64,000 nucleotides of DNA from Gonatopus flavifemur (GCA_018340375.1 JAFFJZ010000049.1:868001-932000); one strand, 5' to 3'; positions 1 through 12,136 are shown, numbered from the stretch's first letter. Numbers and translations are program-made. Notes: a model not told the origin generated them from the letters alone.

Positions 1-145
1 AATTTTCTACTTGTGACTGATTCACAGTATTATTATCATTCTTACGCTCACGCCAACGTCGATTATTTTCTCGTGTCCTCTCTCTTTTCAAACGTTGAAA
101 CTCTTCCTCTTCTTCTGGAGTTCGGAAAATTTTTCGTCGCGGCAT
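1..145 (-). CDS. N-terminal fragment of a basic ORF cut by the window edge
   Basis: An open frame of 48 codons reads on the minus strand from an ATG at 145 to the window edge without a stop. The peptide begins MPRRKIFRTPEEEEEF and is dominated by Arg, Lys and Glu (RERTRENNRRWRERK). Short Arg-rich starts of this kind precede the Helitron Rep/helicase ORFs of many arthropod genomes, which is the best guess, but no catalytic domain is in the window. It could equally be another element-encoded basic N-terminus or chance. Confidence 0.3.
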   Translation of the reverse strand, partial: MPRRKIFRTPEEEEEFQRLKRERTRENNRRWRERKNDNNTVNQSQVEN

Positions 146-984
146 GATGGATATAATAACACACGCACCAGAAGAGAACACTGCAATGAAATCTTTGTAC
201 TCACCCGAACAATTATCAAATTCTGTGTGCGACTGTATTCAAAGTCGATAAATAAATGAAACATGAACTATCGTTCTCCATCAATTACCATATACATCAT
301 TATATTCAGTATCATTGTTTTCGATCAATCAAATCATGAATCAATCAATCAATCAATCGATCAATAATGATAATTATCAAGAACCATAAACCATAAATCA
401 TCGAACATCTAACATCTAACATCTAACATAAAACATCAATCGTCAAACATTGAACATTCATAATAAATCTTCATCAACTGGGTCATAAGTATTACCTCCC
501 TGTATATTACTCATTTCCTGTACAGAAAAAACAAACCATCAATGAATATTTGTAATCTTCAATAGCTAAGGTATTTTTTGGCATTCTAATTCGCTAAACA
601 TGGGTCGTTTCCGTCTTCCCTATTGTAACTATGAGAGAGAGCCGTATAAAAATTCGAAAAGAATCCATGACGGAAGTTTGGATGTCCTTCTGCAATAAAT
701 CATCATTATTTTCTTCGAAGAATGGAAATGGAATTTTTCAATTCAACGAGGAATCACCAAAAATTGACATAAAACCAAAATTCTTAGGTTTTTGTCGGTC
801 GAAAATCACCCGTGTTCAGCGATTGAGAGATTGAACTGTCTTACACTTTTTGTTCAACACTAAACATACAGCAAAATGGTCGCACTGTGAAGGAGCGATA
901 ATAAACTGAAAAACACCGTACAGATTGTGTACAAGTCTACCGCAAAATTGATTGTTCCAGCTCACACTGGCGTTGGAATAACAC
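146..984. other. Unassigned AT-rich DNA with short tandem repeats
   Basis: No recognisable gene. An (ATCA)n-type microsatellite lies around 321-370, followed by a short (AACATCT)n tract around 403-430. The short ORF at 631-834 shows no recognisable domain. Confidence 0.5.
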
Positions 985-1136
985 TACCCAGGTGAAAAAG
1001 TTTTGTAGAATTCTTGGCAGGATTTGGTTCTACACAGCCATCCTCACTGATTCATGTTTCATGTTGCATCAAACTCATAGAATCCGTGTAGAACCAAATC
1101 CTGACAAGAATTCCACGAAAATTTTTCACCTGGGTA
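985..1136. repeat. Foldback MITE-like inverted repeat, about 150 bp
   Basis: The left arm (from 985, TACCCAGGTGAAAAAGTTTT) is matched in inverse by the right arm ending at 1136 (TTTTTCACCTGGGTA). Arms are about 50 bp with a loop of about 50 bp. Weaker complementarity extends to about 970 and 1153. There is no coding content. The structure is that of a small hairpin MITE; the family is unknown. Confidence 0.7.
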
Positions 1137-1403
1137 TGCAGTGTCAAAATAACACCGTCAGAGATCAATACAATATCAATGAGAGTGCACTTTTACCAAC
1201 ACTGCTGATTTTCTCACAGTATCTTATTATTTGTTATTTTTACATCACAAGAATTTCGACAACCAAATTATTGAGAATACAATGTTGATGCCCAATTGAT
1301 ACTGACACCGTTATAAAAAAAAACACAACATCAAACAGATCCTACCTAAATGAACGATTGAATGGCCAGATCAAATAATCAATTGTACGCGTGACCTCTC
1401 GCC

Positions 1404-1843
1404 TAGGACGGATGGAGGTAAAAAACCATCACTTGACTTGAAAGTTTTAGAACTTTCATATCAAGGAAACAATGTAAAATTCGCGATACTAAAAAGCTTT
1501 CAGCGGGAGAGTTGTTGCAAATGTGTGAAACAACACTGTTACAAATTCTGGGACAAAAAATTCCGTACTGTGAGCTTAGGAATTGTCACGGGGAGATAGG
1601 AAACATGCGATTGATGAAGATGTATATTCTCCATTGATGGAGTTTTTCTATTCAATCTGCGATAATTTCTAACTTACAGTACGAGATTCTTTGTCCCAAA
1701 ACTTATCATGGTGTTGTTGAACACATTTGCAACAACCTTCCCGCTGGAAATTTTTTCAGTATCGCAAATTTTTCATTGTTTTTTTCAATATTAAGTTCCG
1801 AAAACACGTTAGGTGGTGATTACCTACCTCCATCCGTCCTGGA
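1404..1843. repeat. Imperfect foldback repeat, about 440 bp
   Basis: TAGGACGGATGGAGGTA at 1404-1420 is repeated in inverse at 1821-1843. Internal segments also mirror one another, for example GCGATACTAAAAAGC with its inverse near 1750 and TTGTTGCAAATGTGT near 1515 with its inverse near 1725. Arms are diverged and about 200 bp. No ORF in it has a known domain. This looks like an old foldback/MITE copy. Confidence 0.65.
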
Positions 1844-2749
1844 CGCGGGGGAAAGAAAAACGTTATCGAAAGTTATGGTTTTGCGACCGCTCAAATCTCC
1901 GTTCCCTACTATCCACATGCGATGGAACTACCACCACGTTTTCGCTATTGTCTCATGACGAACTCTTATGCGTTACATGCCAATTGATAAAGACGAGAGG
2001 GAATTATTATGCAAATCGTATTGTTTGCGAATATTTTCAGAGCATGCTATTTTTTTCCTGTATCATTCGAATGTCATGGATGGGTGGAAGTTGGTCCTAT
2101 ACTTCTCCATACCGATTTTTTTCACCATTCTCAACTGTTACATTTATCAGGATTTTTTCCAACATTCTTGACAATAGGGCCCCCTCCTCACAGGACACAA
2201 GAGAATAGGGCTATCCTGTTTGGGATAGGATGATCGGAAAATGAACAAAAGATAACAGTTTTCTCCATTCTCTATATAAGAAACGAAATCAACCCGTGGA
2301 CTCCACAGGGGTGCAATTTGGGACCAGCAAACATTAAGTTCCTCCATTTCTCCCTAACAACACATTGTAGTCACGCCTCCTCTTCACGTTGTTCGAATGT
2401 CTCGAAGTTGGATCATTATGTTTAAAACCATTGACAGTGAGAAACCAAGAATCCCAATTCGCATCCGTCTGGAGTCCGTGTGTACTGGATAGAGGTGTGG
2501 AGATCACGGGTTAATGAACGGAATCCTATAAGATGTACTCCGCACTGTGTATCCATAGTGACAGTTGATCTCCACCCCAATTGTCCCTCGTGCGTGATAA
2601 GAATTAATAATAATACAAACATCCAGTTATCATTATTCAAAATTCATCAATATTACATGCGGAAATGCGAGTGTTCAAAACATCAGTATGAATCACAATA
2701 TTTGATATATTTCATTTTGATTATAGGATTTATATTGAGGGAGACGTAT

Positions 2750-3084
2750 CAAAGCCTGACCCTGTTCCAGTAGCTGACCCTTCGTGTATAAATTCAAAGT
2801 AATAAATCAAAAATTTATCACATTGCAAATATTCATTGGAATTTCATTCTGGGATCATCCATAAAATATGTTCGCTTTCCAATATGTCTGTCTTTCTCAG
2901 ACCTCACTGAATTCACGTTGATGTGACAAAGATATGAACAACGAAAAGCGAACGTATTTTATGGATAATCCCTTTCCCAAACGTTCCGCAAGTTTTGCAC
3001 AGAACTTTGACAAATATCAATAATTGGCTGATTGAATTGTAATTATACATGAAGGGTCAGCTACTGGAACAGGTTCAGGCTTTG
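2750..3084. repeat. MITE with 38-bp terminal inverted repeats and a nested inner palindrome
   Basis: CAAAGCCTGACCCTGTTCC and onward at 2750-2788 is matched in inverse at 3046-3084 with about two mismatches. Inside it a second inverted pair spans 2851-2880 and 2944-2973 (GGATCATCCATAAAATATG). This suggests one foldback inserted into another, or a composite MITE. There is no coding content. Confidence 0.7.
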
Positions 3085-5002
3085 GTTCGTCCACCTTAGC
3101 CTGGTTCGGAAAAAATGGTATAATATCATCCCCCAAAACCCGCAGCGATATATCTCCTCAGTTATTAGTAGAGAAAGATGCCTGAGAAAATTGAAATTCT
3201 CAATATTAATATACAGGTATATCTCACCGGTATTCCAATAACCCAAGAAGAACTTTTTTTTACAGTTCAATAGAATCTCATAACTCGTTTTGATGTCGAC
3301 ATATATTATCAGGATAAGCAATTGATAGTTTTCGAAAAAAATATAGATACTGTTTCATGCAATGTACAATATGTATTATCTAATACAACATACAAGATAC
3401 ACAAATTTTGTAACTCAAATTTCATGATATAATAGAAAGTCTCGGAATTTTATTGGAACTGAAAAATAAGATCTAATTAAACGCTGAACTTCAGCCTCAA
3501 ATGAGTTCTTAAGGAGTCAATTTATGAGAAGATCATGCGAGGCTGGTTCCTCCAGCGTTGAGGTAGTCCTGGATCGAATCCTGGGCCCAAATTCAGAACA
3601 CTATCGTCAAGTAGAGGCCGAAGGTCCAAAGGAGTTGATAATTATATTCATTGAGGCTTAAATTCTTATTCATGACAAAAATTAACAAATTCGGAACATA
3701 AACAAACAACTGTGTAATAGCCAAACGAAATTTCTCACCGTTTACCCATTAGAAAATTCTCTATTTTCAATCCGTTCATAACTTATGAGGGCTTAGTTTG
3801 TTCCTTATGGAATTTTTTAGGGAATTTCATCAACACTGAATATGCAGATTTGCAAACACCGAAGGTAACAATCTCACATTATAACATTCATATCACAGAG
3901 AAATTGTTCTCTCATACCATTTTGAAATTCAAGAGAATCAAATGGAGTGAAGATAAAGAAACATTATATTCGAAAATGTCTCGAATTCACCCACCAACAA
4001 GAATCAATGCATACATACACAAAATAAAACATCGGATGAATTCAATATATTATAATAATAATTTTTCGTTCAACTAATAGCTGAGGTGTTTTTGGCATGC
4101 CATTGATTTAAACATAGATCGTTTTCGTCTCCACTTGTGTAGCTATGGGAAACGCTATATGCAAATCCGAAAGAAAATCATGACGCAAGTTTAAAAATTC
4201 TTCTCCAATGCATTATCATGATTCCCTTCTTTTCTCAAAAATGAAAATAAAATTTTTCGTTCAACCAAAATGACTTGAACCAGAAATTCTTAGTTTTTAG
4301 CCGATCGAAAACAACCTCTGCTTAACGACTGAGGGTTTATTCGATGAAGTAATATTATACAAAGCTTCAACACTTACATGTACAAAATGTTTCTCGTATA
4401 TGATTATTCCCCGTCAGACGCACACAATACAATAACGTACAATGACACAACACCAATATAACACGTCATCAGTAGTAGTTGACCGTCGAAGACACACAAT
4501 ACGTGGAACGATGAACTAACTTGCTAAGGGACTCCCTATAGTACCACAATCAAAAATTCCAATCTCCTACTCGAGGTGGGGGATAGTTCACTCCCTTTCT
4601 CAAGCGCGCACCAACGCGTTCAAATTACCGCGCGCTTGAGAAGGGGAAATAACCAACAACCAATCAAATTCGCGGAAAAGCGATCTTGCACTTCCGTGAA
4701 ATGAGTTTTATAGAGGAGGATTCGAATTCATATGAAATCATATCAAAATATGATAAGTCTTGAAACGAGAACGATTTTTGAATACTGTGAAATCAATTCA
4801 AATATTTGGATCAAATGATAAATCTTACATTTTATATATTGAGATCGTTCAAATGATTTTATGTGACGTGATAGTATATTTCATAGCGTTTAATTTCGAG
4901 TGTTCGAGATAGCTTGAGATAATTATTCTTTTCATACAAGGTTGTATGAGAATACACTTCGATAATTTGATCGTATTTCTATAGACAAATGTGAACACAT
5001 TC
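3085..5002. other. Unassigned DNA
   Basis: Nothing convincing. The segment at 3540-3595 has a tRNA B-box-like stretch (GGATCGAATCC) but no cloverleaf. The 4100-4340 segment is AT-rich without a domain. The stretch just upstream of the gag ORF (about 4400-5000) could include an LTR/leader, but I could not find a second LTR copy in the window. Confidence 0.4.
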
Positions 5003-6110
5003 ATGAGTCTGCAACGGACTCCATCATTTAGGAGGAGTAGGGTAAATAGCGGAACGAAATCTATTGAAAAACATCAAGACAATTCAACAGTCACGTCAGA
5101 GACCGTCATGGAGCAGGAATTGAGAGAACTAAGGCAAGCATTGGATGAACAGAGAGGATGATTGAATAGACTCCTACGAGAAAAGGAAAACGAACAATGT
5201 GTACAGCCGGATCATCAAAACATACAAGGAACATTATTAACAGGTATGCTGAATGATATTCAAATCTCACATAATGAATCAAAACTACCTGAATTTGGAG
5301 ATATTGATAAGATACATCCAAAAAAAATTTGCCGATGGATTAGAACGGTATATTAAAATTGAAAATATTCCTGAAAATCGCGAATTGAGTTGAGTGGAAA
5401 CCGCGTTATACAGCGATGCAAAGATATGGTTCGACACATTTAGAGGTGAAATTTCATCTTATAATGATTTCAAAACGAAATTTTTGAAAAATTTTGTCAA
5501 CGCCAATTCGAATTAGATTCAAATCAAATTGGATGTCGAGGCGTTTTCGTTGAAAAGACGGTACAATGTAAAATTATTCTCCAAAACAAATGCGTGAGTC
5601 CCGATTTTTCATACCACTTTTGACCACATATGAGGTAGATTATCAGATTGCACAACAACTGCCTATGAGAGTTGTAGACGCTTTATGAACTGTAGATTTC
5701 GCAGACACGAATAGAGTCCTGCAAGGAAAATCTCACTAAGATGCTGTGAATTCTATGAGAGATTATACGCGTATGGTACAAGAGAGAAATCAATCGCGTA
5801 TACCGGTTAGGGGGATATATCATGAAAATTCTCGAAGCAGAAATAATTATCGAAGAAATTATGTTTATAATGATCAGGGACGTTATTATAAGGATACACG
5901 ATACATGAATAAAAATGAGGAATATCAAAATAATGATAATCAAGGGTATGGGAATAGATATCGAAGAAGTGGAATTCAGTTACCTGACACAAGTATTCCA
6001 CTATCTAATTCTGATTCACGTACGTACACAAATACAAGGATGGGAGCCGGATCAACGAAGGGACAAATCAACGAAACCATTGGTTGCAAAGGACGAGGTG
6101 TATAATGTAT
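5003..6110 (+). pseudogene. Degenerate gag of an LTR retrotransposon
   Basis: The best start is ATG at 5003 (MSLQRTPSFRRSRV). Downstream, in shifting frames, are segments typical of arthropod Ty3/gypsy-like gag: LPEFGDIDKIHPKKF near 5290, then ENIPENRELS with an internal stop, then KIWFDTFRGEISSYNDFK near 5425-5475. The fold of such segments is the capsid domain that packages element RNA in virus-like particles. The tail (5746-6037) is rich in Arg, Asn and Tyr and resembles a basic nucleocapsid region without zinc knuckles. At least three stops or frameshifts break it. Reverse transcriptase and integrase are not visible downstream, so this is a truncated remnant. Confidence 0.6.
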
Positions 6111-6175
6111 GATGTCTTATTCTTTCCAACTAACGGTTTCGTTGATTTGGTTTTTCGTTGATTTGGCCCTCATCC
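6038..6175. repeat. 138-bp hairpin repeat with doubled CAAATCAACG motif (copy 1)
   Basis: The left arm runs GGATGGGAGCC, ATCAACGAA, then CAAATCAACGAAACC. The right arm is its inverse, ending GGCCCTCATCC at 6175. Each arm carries the ATCAACGA motif twice. The same architecture recurs at 57073-57198. It lies between the gag and protease segments and replaces coding sequence there. Flanking 8-mers (AAATACAA and AAAAACAT) are only 6/8 identical, so a target duplication is uncertain. Confidence 0.7.
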
Positions 6176-6397
6176 AAAAACATCAGCCAACTCCCGAAAC
6201 CATAGAAATCCGAATAACTCAACATCAAACCATTCGAACTCAATACGAGTGCGATGAATTTGGATCGTGCATCGCACTCCAACAATAACGATTTTATATA
6301 CGACCTCAGAGATCAAATACCTGGTCAAACAAATGCAGATAAAATATGTTTCATCATCTCCAAATTGAATCATTGGAACATCTGGGAAGCAAGTCAG

Positions 6398-6480
6398 TGT
6401 TAAGTCAGCATTAGTCGATACAGGTAGCCTAATATCGTGTATATCACAAAATTTTCATGAACAATTGAGGCCGCGGATGC
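6398..6480 (+). pseudogene. Retroviral-type aspartic protease fragment
   Basis: One frame reads SALVDTGSLISCISQNF at about 6406-6460. The LVDTGS block is the catalytic flap-side signature of retropepsins, in which the Asp of DTG is one half of the dimeric active site. It follows the gag remnant in the expected order. The rest of the protease and the pol gene are missing or too degraded to read. Confidence 0.6.
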
Positions 6481-6731
6481 AATGACGGCCTCAGCGCTTG
6501 AACGCATTTGAAAGTTGATCCAAGTGACCAGTGGAATAAGAAGAACAAAAGTTCGTCAAAATGGAAAATAATAAATACAGTCTTTCAGAGGGCTCATCAA
6601 ATCATACATTTTTCCTATAAACAATTTGTTTCTACCTTCAATAGTTTATGAGATCAAAATTGGGGAGTGAAAATTTTCATTCCTTCCAAATCAATTGTAT
6701 TCAAAACATATTTTGCGATTACTCAACGAAA

Positions 6732-7250
6732 AGTCACCGGATTGACTTGAAATTTGGTACACGGTTCCATCATTGACCCCTGAAGACGCCTAGTCAGTTC
6801 CATATGTTGAAATATTTCATTATGCAATGGATATTCAATAACAAAGAAATACTGTTGAGAACGCGTGCTTGTAAGTTTCCATACAGAAAAGTACCGAGGG
6901 AATTTTTGATTTGCAGGAACTTAAAGCGACGAAGTTATTCGTCAATGTTCGAAGAAGTTTTCCTGAAAGTTTCAGATCAATCGAGTGAAAAATGTGGGAG
7001 ATATTGCACATTCTTCACAATCACTTATCTCGCTTGCCGTTACGCTTTGAACTTTTCCAAATCGAAAGTCACTTACATAAATTTTGGTATCAAGATTCAA
7101 AGGTGAAACAGAAGCATCCTTATTTGTGCAAATTTTTCACCTATTTATGAATTTTGATTGTATGAAGGAACATGTGATATGACCGAATATGCCTTCCAAA
7201 CAATTTTTTTTCCTGTTGTCAGTGTATTGTTCCGGCAGTATTCATTTGTT
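6732..7250 (+). repeat. Dispersed repeat, inverted partner at 33137-33783
   Basis: The segment starting GTCACCGGATTGACTTG and running through TTCCTGAAAGTTTCA to CCGGCAGTATTCATTT is repeated in inverse orientation at 33137-33783 with roughly 80 percent identity by eye. The ORF at 6804-7106 lies wholly in the repeat. Its counterpart is shifted and broken, so it is probably not a gene. The repeat type is unknown; it could be part of an LTR element because it follows the gag-pro remnant here. Confidence 0.65.
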
Positions 7251-7984
7251 TCAGGGAAACCAAAATGATATAGAACCCGCTTGCTCCATTCTAATATCGT
7301 TTTGTTTACAGTGCATTACTGTTGTACATCAGTAACATCAAAATAAAACTTTCATAGGCTCCTTTTATTTCTCACTTTTGTATCCATGTATAGCCCTAGT
7401 TTACAGCCATCTTGTACATTCGACGTCATCATTACATTCTGATGCATTTTGGCTCCCTGAACTCACAAATCACAGTGACAAACTTTTTTCATGCATAAGT
7501 TTCCGAGATATGATTTCAAAGGTTTACTGTTAAAGGTATATCTCAAGCCAGAAGCGATCCATCCAATCGTGGCAGGTGTCAAAATGGACCTAATCGAACT
7601 GCCAACGAATATCAACGTCACTAGTGTTGATTACTCAAGTAGTTCAAGTGCAATGAATCGGAATATTTGGGAAAAATACTGTTTTTCGAAAAGAATGAAG
7701 GTAAAAGAGTTACATTTTTGCCAAGGAAAAATAGAAAACGTGGAAATATACTCCGTATCAGATTCTTCACGTGAAGTGCGCTCTCTTACGAAGAGAATGA
7801 TGTATTTGTGAAAGGGAATCCATCAAAAATCACTGAAGTTACGATCAATTATGTACAAGTGCCAAAATACAACGTTTTCTTCATTCCGAGAGTTTATTCA
7901 TTGCTTATACTCAAATTTGGTTGATTCGAATCATTTTTATTTGAATATATGAGTATAACATGAGCATCAAAAGTAATTTTGACT
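7251..7984. other. Unassigned DNA
   Basis: An ORF of 106 codons (7491-7811, plus) has no domain that I recognise and no homologue elsewhere in the window. No repeat structure is obvious. Confidence 0.35.
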
Positions 7985-8690
7985 TCTTGATTGTCGTTTA
8001 CTTTTGGTAGCATCCGTTTCTCTTATGAGAGGCCAAATATGATCTCCCATCATTCTTCCATCCCAAAATCCCTGGTAGCGTTGCTCCATGAACTTCAGTT
8101 GTTGATGGAATCTCTCACCATGTTCCTCACTCACATCACCCGAATTCTCCGGGGAAAAATTCAAGTGGGAATGTGAGAAATAGATCTTGAGAGACATATT
8201 TGATTCTGTTGGGACAATTGAGAGAATATAATACATATGGATGGAAAAGAATGGAATAGGATGAATAGGATAGTATTATGTACCCATTTTCGCATAATCT
8301 CCAAGCAAAGTCGCAACGATGACATTGTACCCAGGGTCTTTATCATTCCCAAGGGGACCAGAAACAACTGACTCGAACGAATCCCGAGCTGCATTTTCGA
8401 CAGAGGATGAATACGTTCGGAATTTTTCATCTCCCAGCAGTTGTGGACCCTCAAAGACTCCTTAATTGATTTTTGCTGGGGAAATATCCGAGAAGAGGGT
8501 TCTCAAAAAAGTGAACGCTTGGCCTCCTTTGTTCAATGCCTTGACAAAGTTTTTGAAAAGTCCAAGGTTGATGTGCAATGGTAGGAGAATAATGTTCCCT
8601 TTTTTGACGAGAGGCATATGGTGCCCAACGTGGGGGCCTGTGCGTGAATTCTGAGTTCGGAGCATCTGCCAAGCCCCAGGAAGCAGCAGA
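7985..8690 (-). pseudogene. C-terminal half of a repetitive arthropod element-associated protein ('EHGERFHQ' family)
   Basis: Reading right to left on the minus strand there are, in changing frames: ILLPLHINLGLFKNFVKAL (about 8600), a block with GPQLLGDEKF (about 8440) and finally ENSGDVSEEHGERFHQ followed by MEQRYQGFWDGRMMGDHIW (about 8150-8050). This order is familiar from an uncharacterised protein family present in many copies in arthropod genomes. Its function is unknown and I see no DDE or RT motif. At least two frameshifts make this copy non-functional. The N-terminal half lies at 10850-11275, separated by about 2.1 kb of unrelated DNA. Confidence 0.6.
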
Positions 8691-10849
8691 ACAGTTTGAG
8701 ACTGTCCCTGACTCAGTCGACTCCAAGTATTTGCCTCGTCTCTTGGTAGTCGAGTCCAAGCGAATGAACTCAAATCACTGTTGGGTCACCCGTAAAGCCT
8801 AACTAAGCTTAGACGAGGCACAAGACTTGTAGGACGTCACTCTGGTGAGGTCTTATTTCAATGTTCCTTGGGAGACGCAACCAATATCGAGTTTCTTCTG
8901 GTGCCACGCTTTGCTTGGAATCAGAGTAAACTTTCCAATTTGGTCAAACTGTGTATTTCAACTGTTTTTACTGGTTGCTCTTCTCCATTTTTTCCTATTG
9001 CATTTTGTTAATGACAAGTTGAGGTTAGATTCTCCTTTCTTGTTGATACCTCAACGAATTCATGATTCCGTAACCAGTTTGTCCCTTCTATCGACTCTTG
9101 TCCCTCCCTAGATCCCCTACAAGCCCTCGAAGGTGTGGTTTATTAGTCTCTTCTCCGCAGGCACCTGATATCATTGGGACAATTCTGTGGAATCGATGAT
9201 GGACAATGGGGGCGTGTTGTATAGAGCATATCCACTTTGGCTTGACGCAAGCCATAGAAAGAAATTGACCTTGCCGGCGGGCAAGTCAAAGGTGGTGGCT
9301 GAGTTTGGAAATTACTGGCACGGAGGGAATAAATATTGCCAGTCGTCTCTATCAAATGTGTTTTGTACATCTCATCCATTATCGACTGCATCTTCTCGTC
9401 TCGGTTAGTCCGTTCTGATTTCCTCATCTTGTTATTCCCCGAGAGAGTGATTCAGTGATGCGAGTCTGAACTCACCCTTATACAACCGTGGTGAAAGTGA
9501 AAAATTGACAGTTCGGGATTACGTACCCATGGTATACAGTGTATACGAAGAACCGGTAGAGTATTCCCTTACATTCAGTGGTTGGAACTAATTCATTAGG
9601 GGAAATTCCCTCCCGATGTGACAATTGGATACTTTTTGATATTGCCTATACCTTTGTGTAGGGAATACTTTCGTGGTTCTTCTTGGTTTCTTTTGGTCAT
9701 AGAAATTCCTGCCTTTACTTCGCCTCTCTCATTCAGTAGACTGGGAAATAATTATTGAAGTTTAAACGTATGAACACGTTAACCATTTTGAAGAATTCGG
9801 GAGTTTCAAGTGTTCACTTCTTATTGAATTGGAAATCATATAGAAACGGACGAGAGAGACGACTCGGAGCCCGATACTTCCTGTCACTCTCACACGAAAA
9901 AAATCAGCCAATTGGAGAAGGACAGAACCCCCGTCCCACCTATACCGGCACTCACCCAACGACCAATCAGAGACTATCACCGCCTGAACCAATGAAACGA
10001 GCTTAACAGGTGGGCTCCAACGGAGAGGCACCGACGAGGTTCCATGTATCATTTTGCGAACTCACCCGTTGGTGAAGAAGAAGAGGAGGCCATCTTGGAT
10101 TCTCACTTCTCATGTGACCGAGCTATAGCGACGTTCGCGAGAAAACTTTTTTTTAGAAAAATCTTGGAATATGGTGAGTGCACGGTGCCACCGGGGCTTG
10201 AATCTGGATTGAACATTGGTATCCGCATCCGCCAAATTATTGTTCCGGAATGAGAGTGCCAGTGTGGTGGATTTTTCCGGTGAAGTATCGGGTCAAAGTT
10301 TTCCTTCTCGTGGCATCCTCCACGTGCTCCCTCGTTTAAATTCCCCTTCGCCCGTAGTTTTTGTTCCCTAGAAACACCCCCTCGTCCGGTTTAGCCCACC
10401 CTCGTGTACTATTTTATGGTTGCGGTTTCCCTGAGTCCTCCCTTTGTTTGATCAATGTGAACGGCTTTGTCCGTGTAAAGTTGTCCCTCGCGGTCATGCC
10501 CTCCGTATTTTCTCGTTTCCCTGTGTTCCCTTAACTTCTTTTACCAGTTCAATCACTAGTCCATCGCCTTTTCCCACGACCAGGTCGTGTAATTTGTATG
10601 AAATTGTCAAAATATATGTATACGTGGTAACACGTGTTTGACCTCAATTCGAGATTTTACACATTTGATAATTAAATTCAACCCACCCCCTCTCCCTGAG
10701 CTTCCCCTTATCCCTTGACCCCTTCATAATCATCGTCGACATATCACTTGTTCTCCTTCAATATATTTCAGGTGCCGCTGTTGGCAATAAATATCCACGA
10801 CGGGTGTCGTGGAGGCGCTTAACACCTTATGCGCCTTTGTGTATGGGTT
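8691..10849. other. About 2.1 kb of unidentified DNA splitting the preceding family
   Basis: The two halves of the 'EHGERFHQ' gene end near 8690 and 10850. Between them base composition is somewhat more GC-rich and no ORF has a known domain. A short inverted repeat is visible around 9547-9573 and 9658-9690 (GAAGAACC, TATTCCCT and inverse). It is likely an inserted non-autonomous element or another rearranged fragment. I could not find matching ends. Confidence 0.4.
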
Positions 10850-11275
10850 CTGGAGATACTCATCACAATTTGGTCTCACCCAATATGTGGTTCCTCCTTT
10901 TTGGCCATTGTTCTTTCTTGTAGCGATGTTCGCGAGCACGACCATCCCAGAGACATAAAAAAAAGCAATATTCCGTATATCCTCGCTGCATTCCACATAA
11001 CAGGCCCACTACTTTTCAATCAGAACAAACTTTCCAACCGTGTTCTTCATATTTTACGTATGCCAACAATTTGACCATTGTTTCATACGATTCTTTAGCG
11101 TTGACAGCATGTGCAATGAGTATCGACGGTTTTTCGTTGCTGTTATTTGAGAGGACTGCTCTCAAACTAGTTTTGGTGCTGTCAACGAATAACCGCCACT
11201 CTTCTGCATCGTAAGGTTGTTCAAGTCCCTTGAACAAACCAGGAATATTTCCGCGGGAGCATATTCGCTCTCTCA
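10850..11275 (-). pseudogene. N-terminal/middle part of the 'EHGERFHQ' family ORF
   Basis: The minus strand reads EEWRLFVDSTKTSLRAVL (about 11205), a block ending YVKYEEHGWKVC (about 11025), then after a stop KVVGLLCGMQRGYTEYCFF, and after a one-base shift LWDGRAREHRYKKEQWPKR (about 10930). These are sequential blocks of the same repetitive protein whose C-terminal half lies at 7985-8690. A stop and a frameshift show it is dead. It abuts a truncated LINE RT at about 11330 and is fused to it in one open frame, so the 204-codon ORF at 11016-11630 is an accidental chimera. Confidence 0.6.
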
Positions 11276-11981
11276 TAGTATAATACTTTGAGTGAGCCCC
11301 ATCACAATTGTTCGCACAATATTTACTCATCCCTTGATTCACAAAATATCCTAATATTTTCATTAATGAATTCAAACAACCTATTGGCCTATAATTTTTT
11401 GTTTCATTCTTCTTTCCATTCTTATATATTGAAGTTGAAATAACCTTTTTCATGTTTCTAGGGGTTTCCCCTGATCTGAGGATGCAGTTATGAAGATGGA
11501 TTAAAGTTGGACCGAGCACTTGGATATTATTTTTTATATCCATCACCCTGATTCCATCTTTCCCTCGAGCACAGTTCATTCTTATATTATTCAATATATT
11601 CTGCATATCTAATTTTGTCATGTTTCTCATGTTGGAACTCCTATGTCTTTCATGGCCGTTGTCATTCCACGGTATATCTATCCTATCCTGAGTATCACTA
11701 TCTTCTAGGTCTCCTCTTATGTTTTCTATTTTTCCCTGAAATGATGATGGAAATCTATTTGCTAAATTCTCCCTATCCTCTGTGCCGAATTAGTTGAGGA
11801 TATTCTCTTGTGCCGATATTTTTTCTTCCTGCCTAGGATTTGATTAATACACTTCCAAGTTCCTCTAATGTTCCCAGTTTGTTTTTCTATGAATTTGAAG
11901 TAATATTTCGTTTCTTGTTTCCGTATTAAATTGATTAATCCATTCCTGAATTGTTTGAATTCAGCTTTCAATGGTAGGGAG

Positions 11982-12136
11982 TCTTTTTGCCGAAGAAGTT
12001 TTTCGCCGAATAAACTCAATTCGACAATCGCTAGTCATTCCTAGAGATTACTACGAAATCTCCTAGTGATTTCTAGAGGTGACTATCGATTGGCAAATTA
12101 CAGTATATTTGGAAAAAAACGTTTTCGGCAAAAAGA
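11982..12136. repeat. 155-bp MITE inside LINE ORF2
   Basis: The ends TCTTTTTGCCGAAGAAG and the inverse of TTTTCGGCAAAAAGA are terminal inverted repeats. The insert interrupts ORF2 of LINE copy 1 where copy 2 is continuous. The centre is partly palindromic (CTAGTCATTCCTAGAG and CTAGTGATTTCTAGAG). It is non-coding. The autonomous partner is unknown. Confidence 0.7.

Noticed and set aside
321..430. CRISPR-like spacing of short repeats
   Set aside because: Plain microsatellites (ATCA)n and (AACATCT)n with no unique spacers.
3540..3600. Possible tRNA (GGATCGAATCC resembles a B box)
   Set aside because: No acceptor or anticodon stem can be paired and no A box at the proper distance.
10730..10996. 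Harbinger-like reading from TYWVRPNC
   Set aside because: A shift by one base gives the expected continuation of the 'EHGERFHQ' family (LWDGRAREHRYKK), so the WVRP string is out of frame.
11016..11630. A 204-codon single gene
   Set aside because: RT fingers of LINE copy 1 fused by chance to the 'EHGERFHQ' family ORF.
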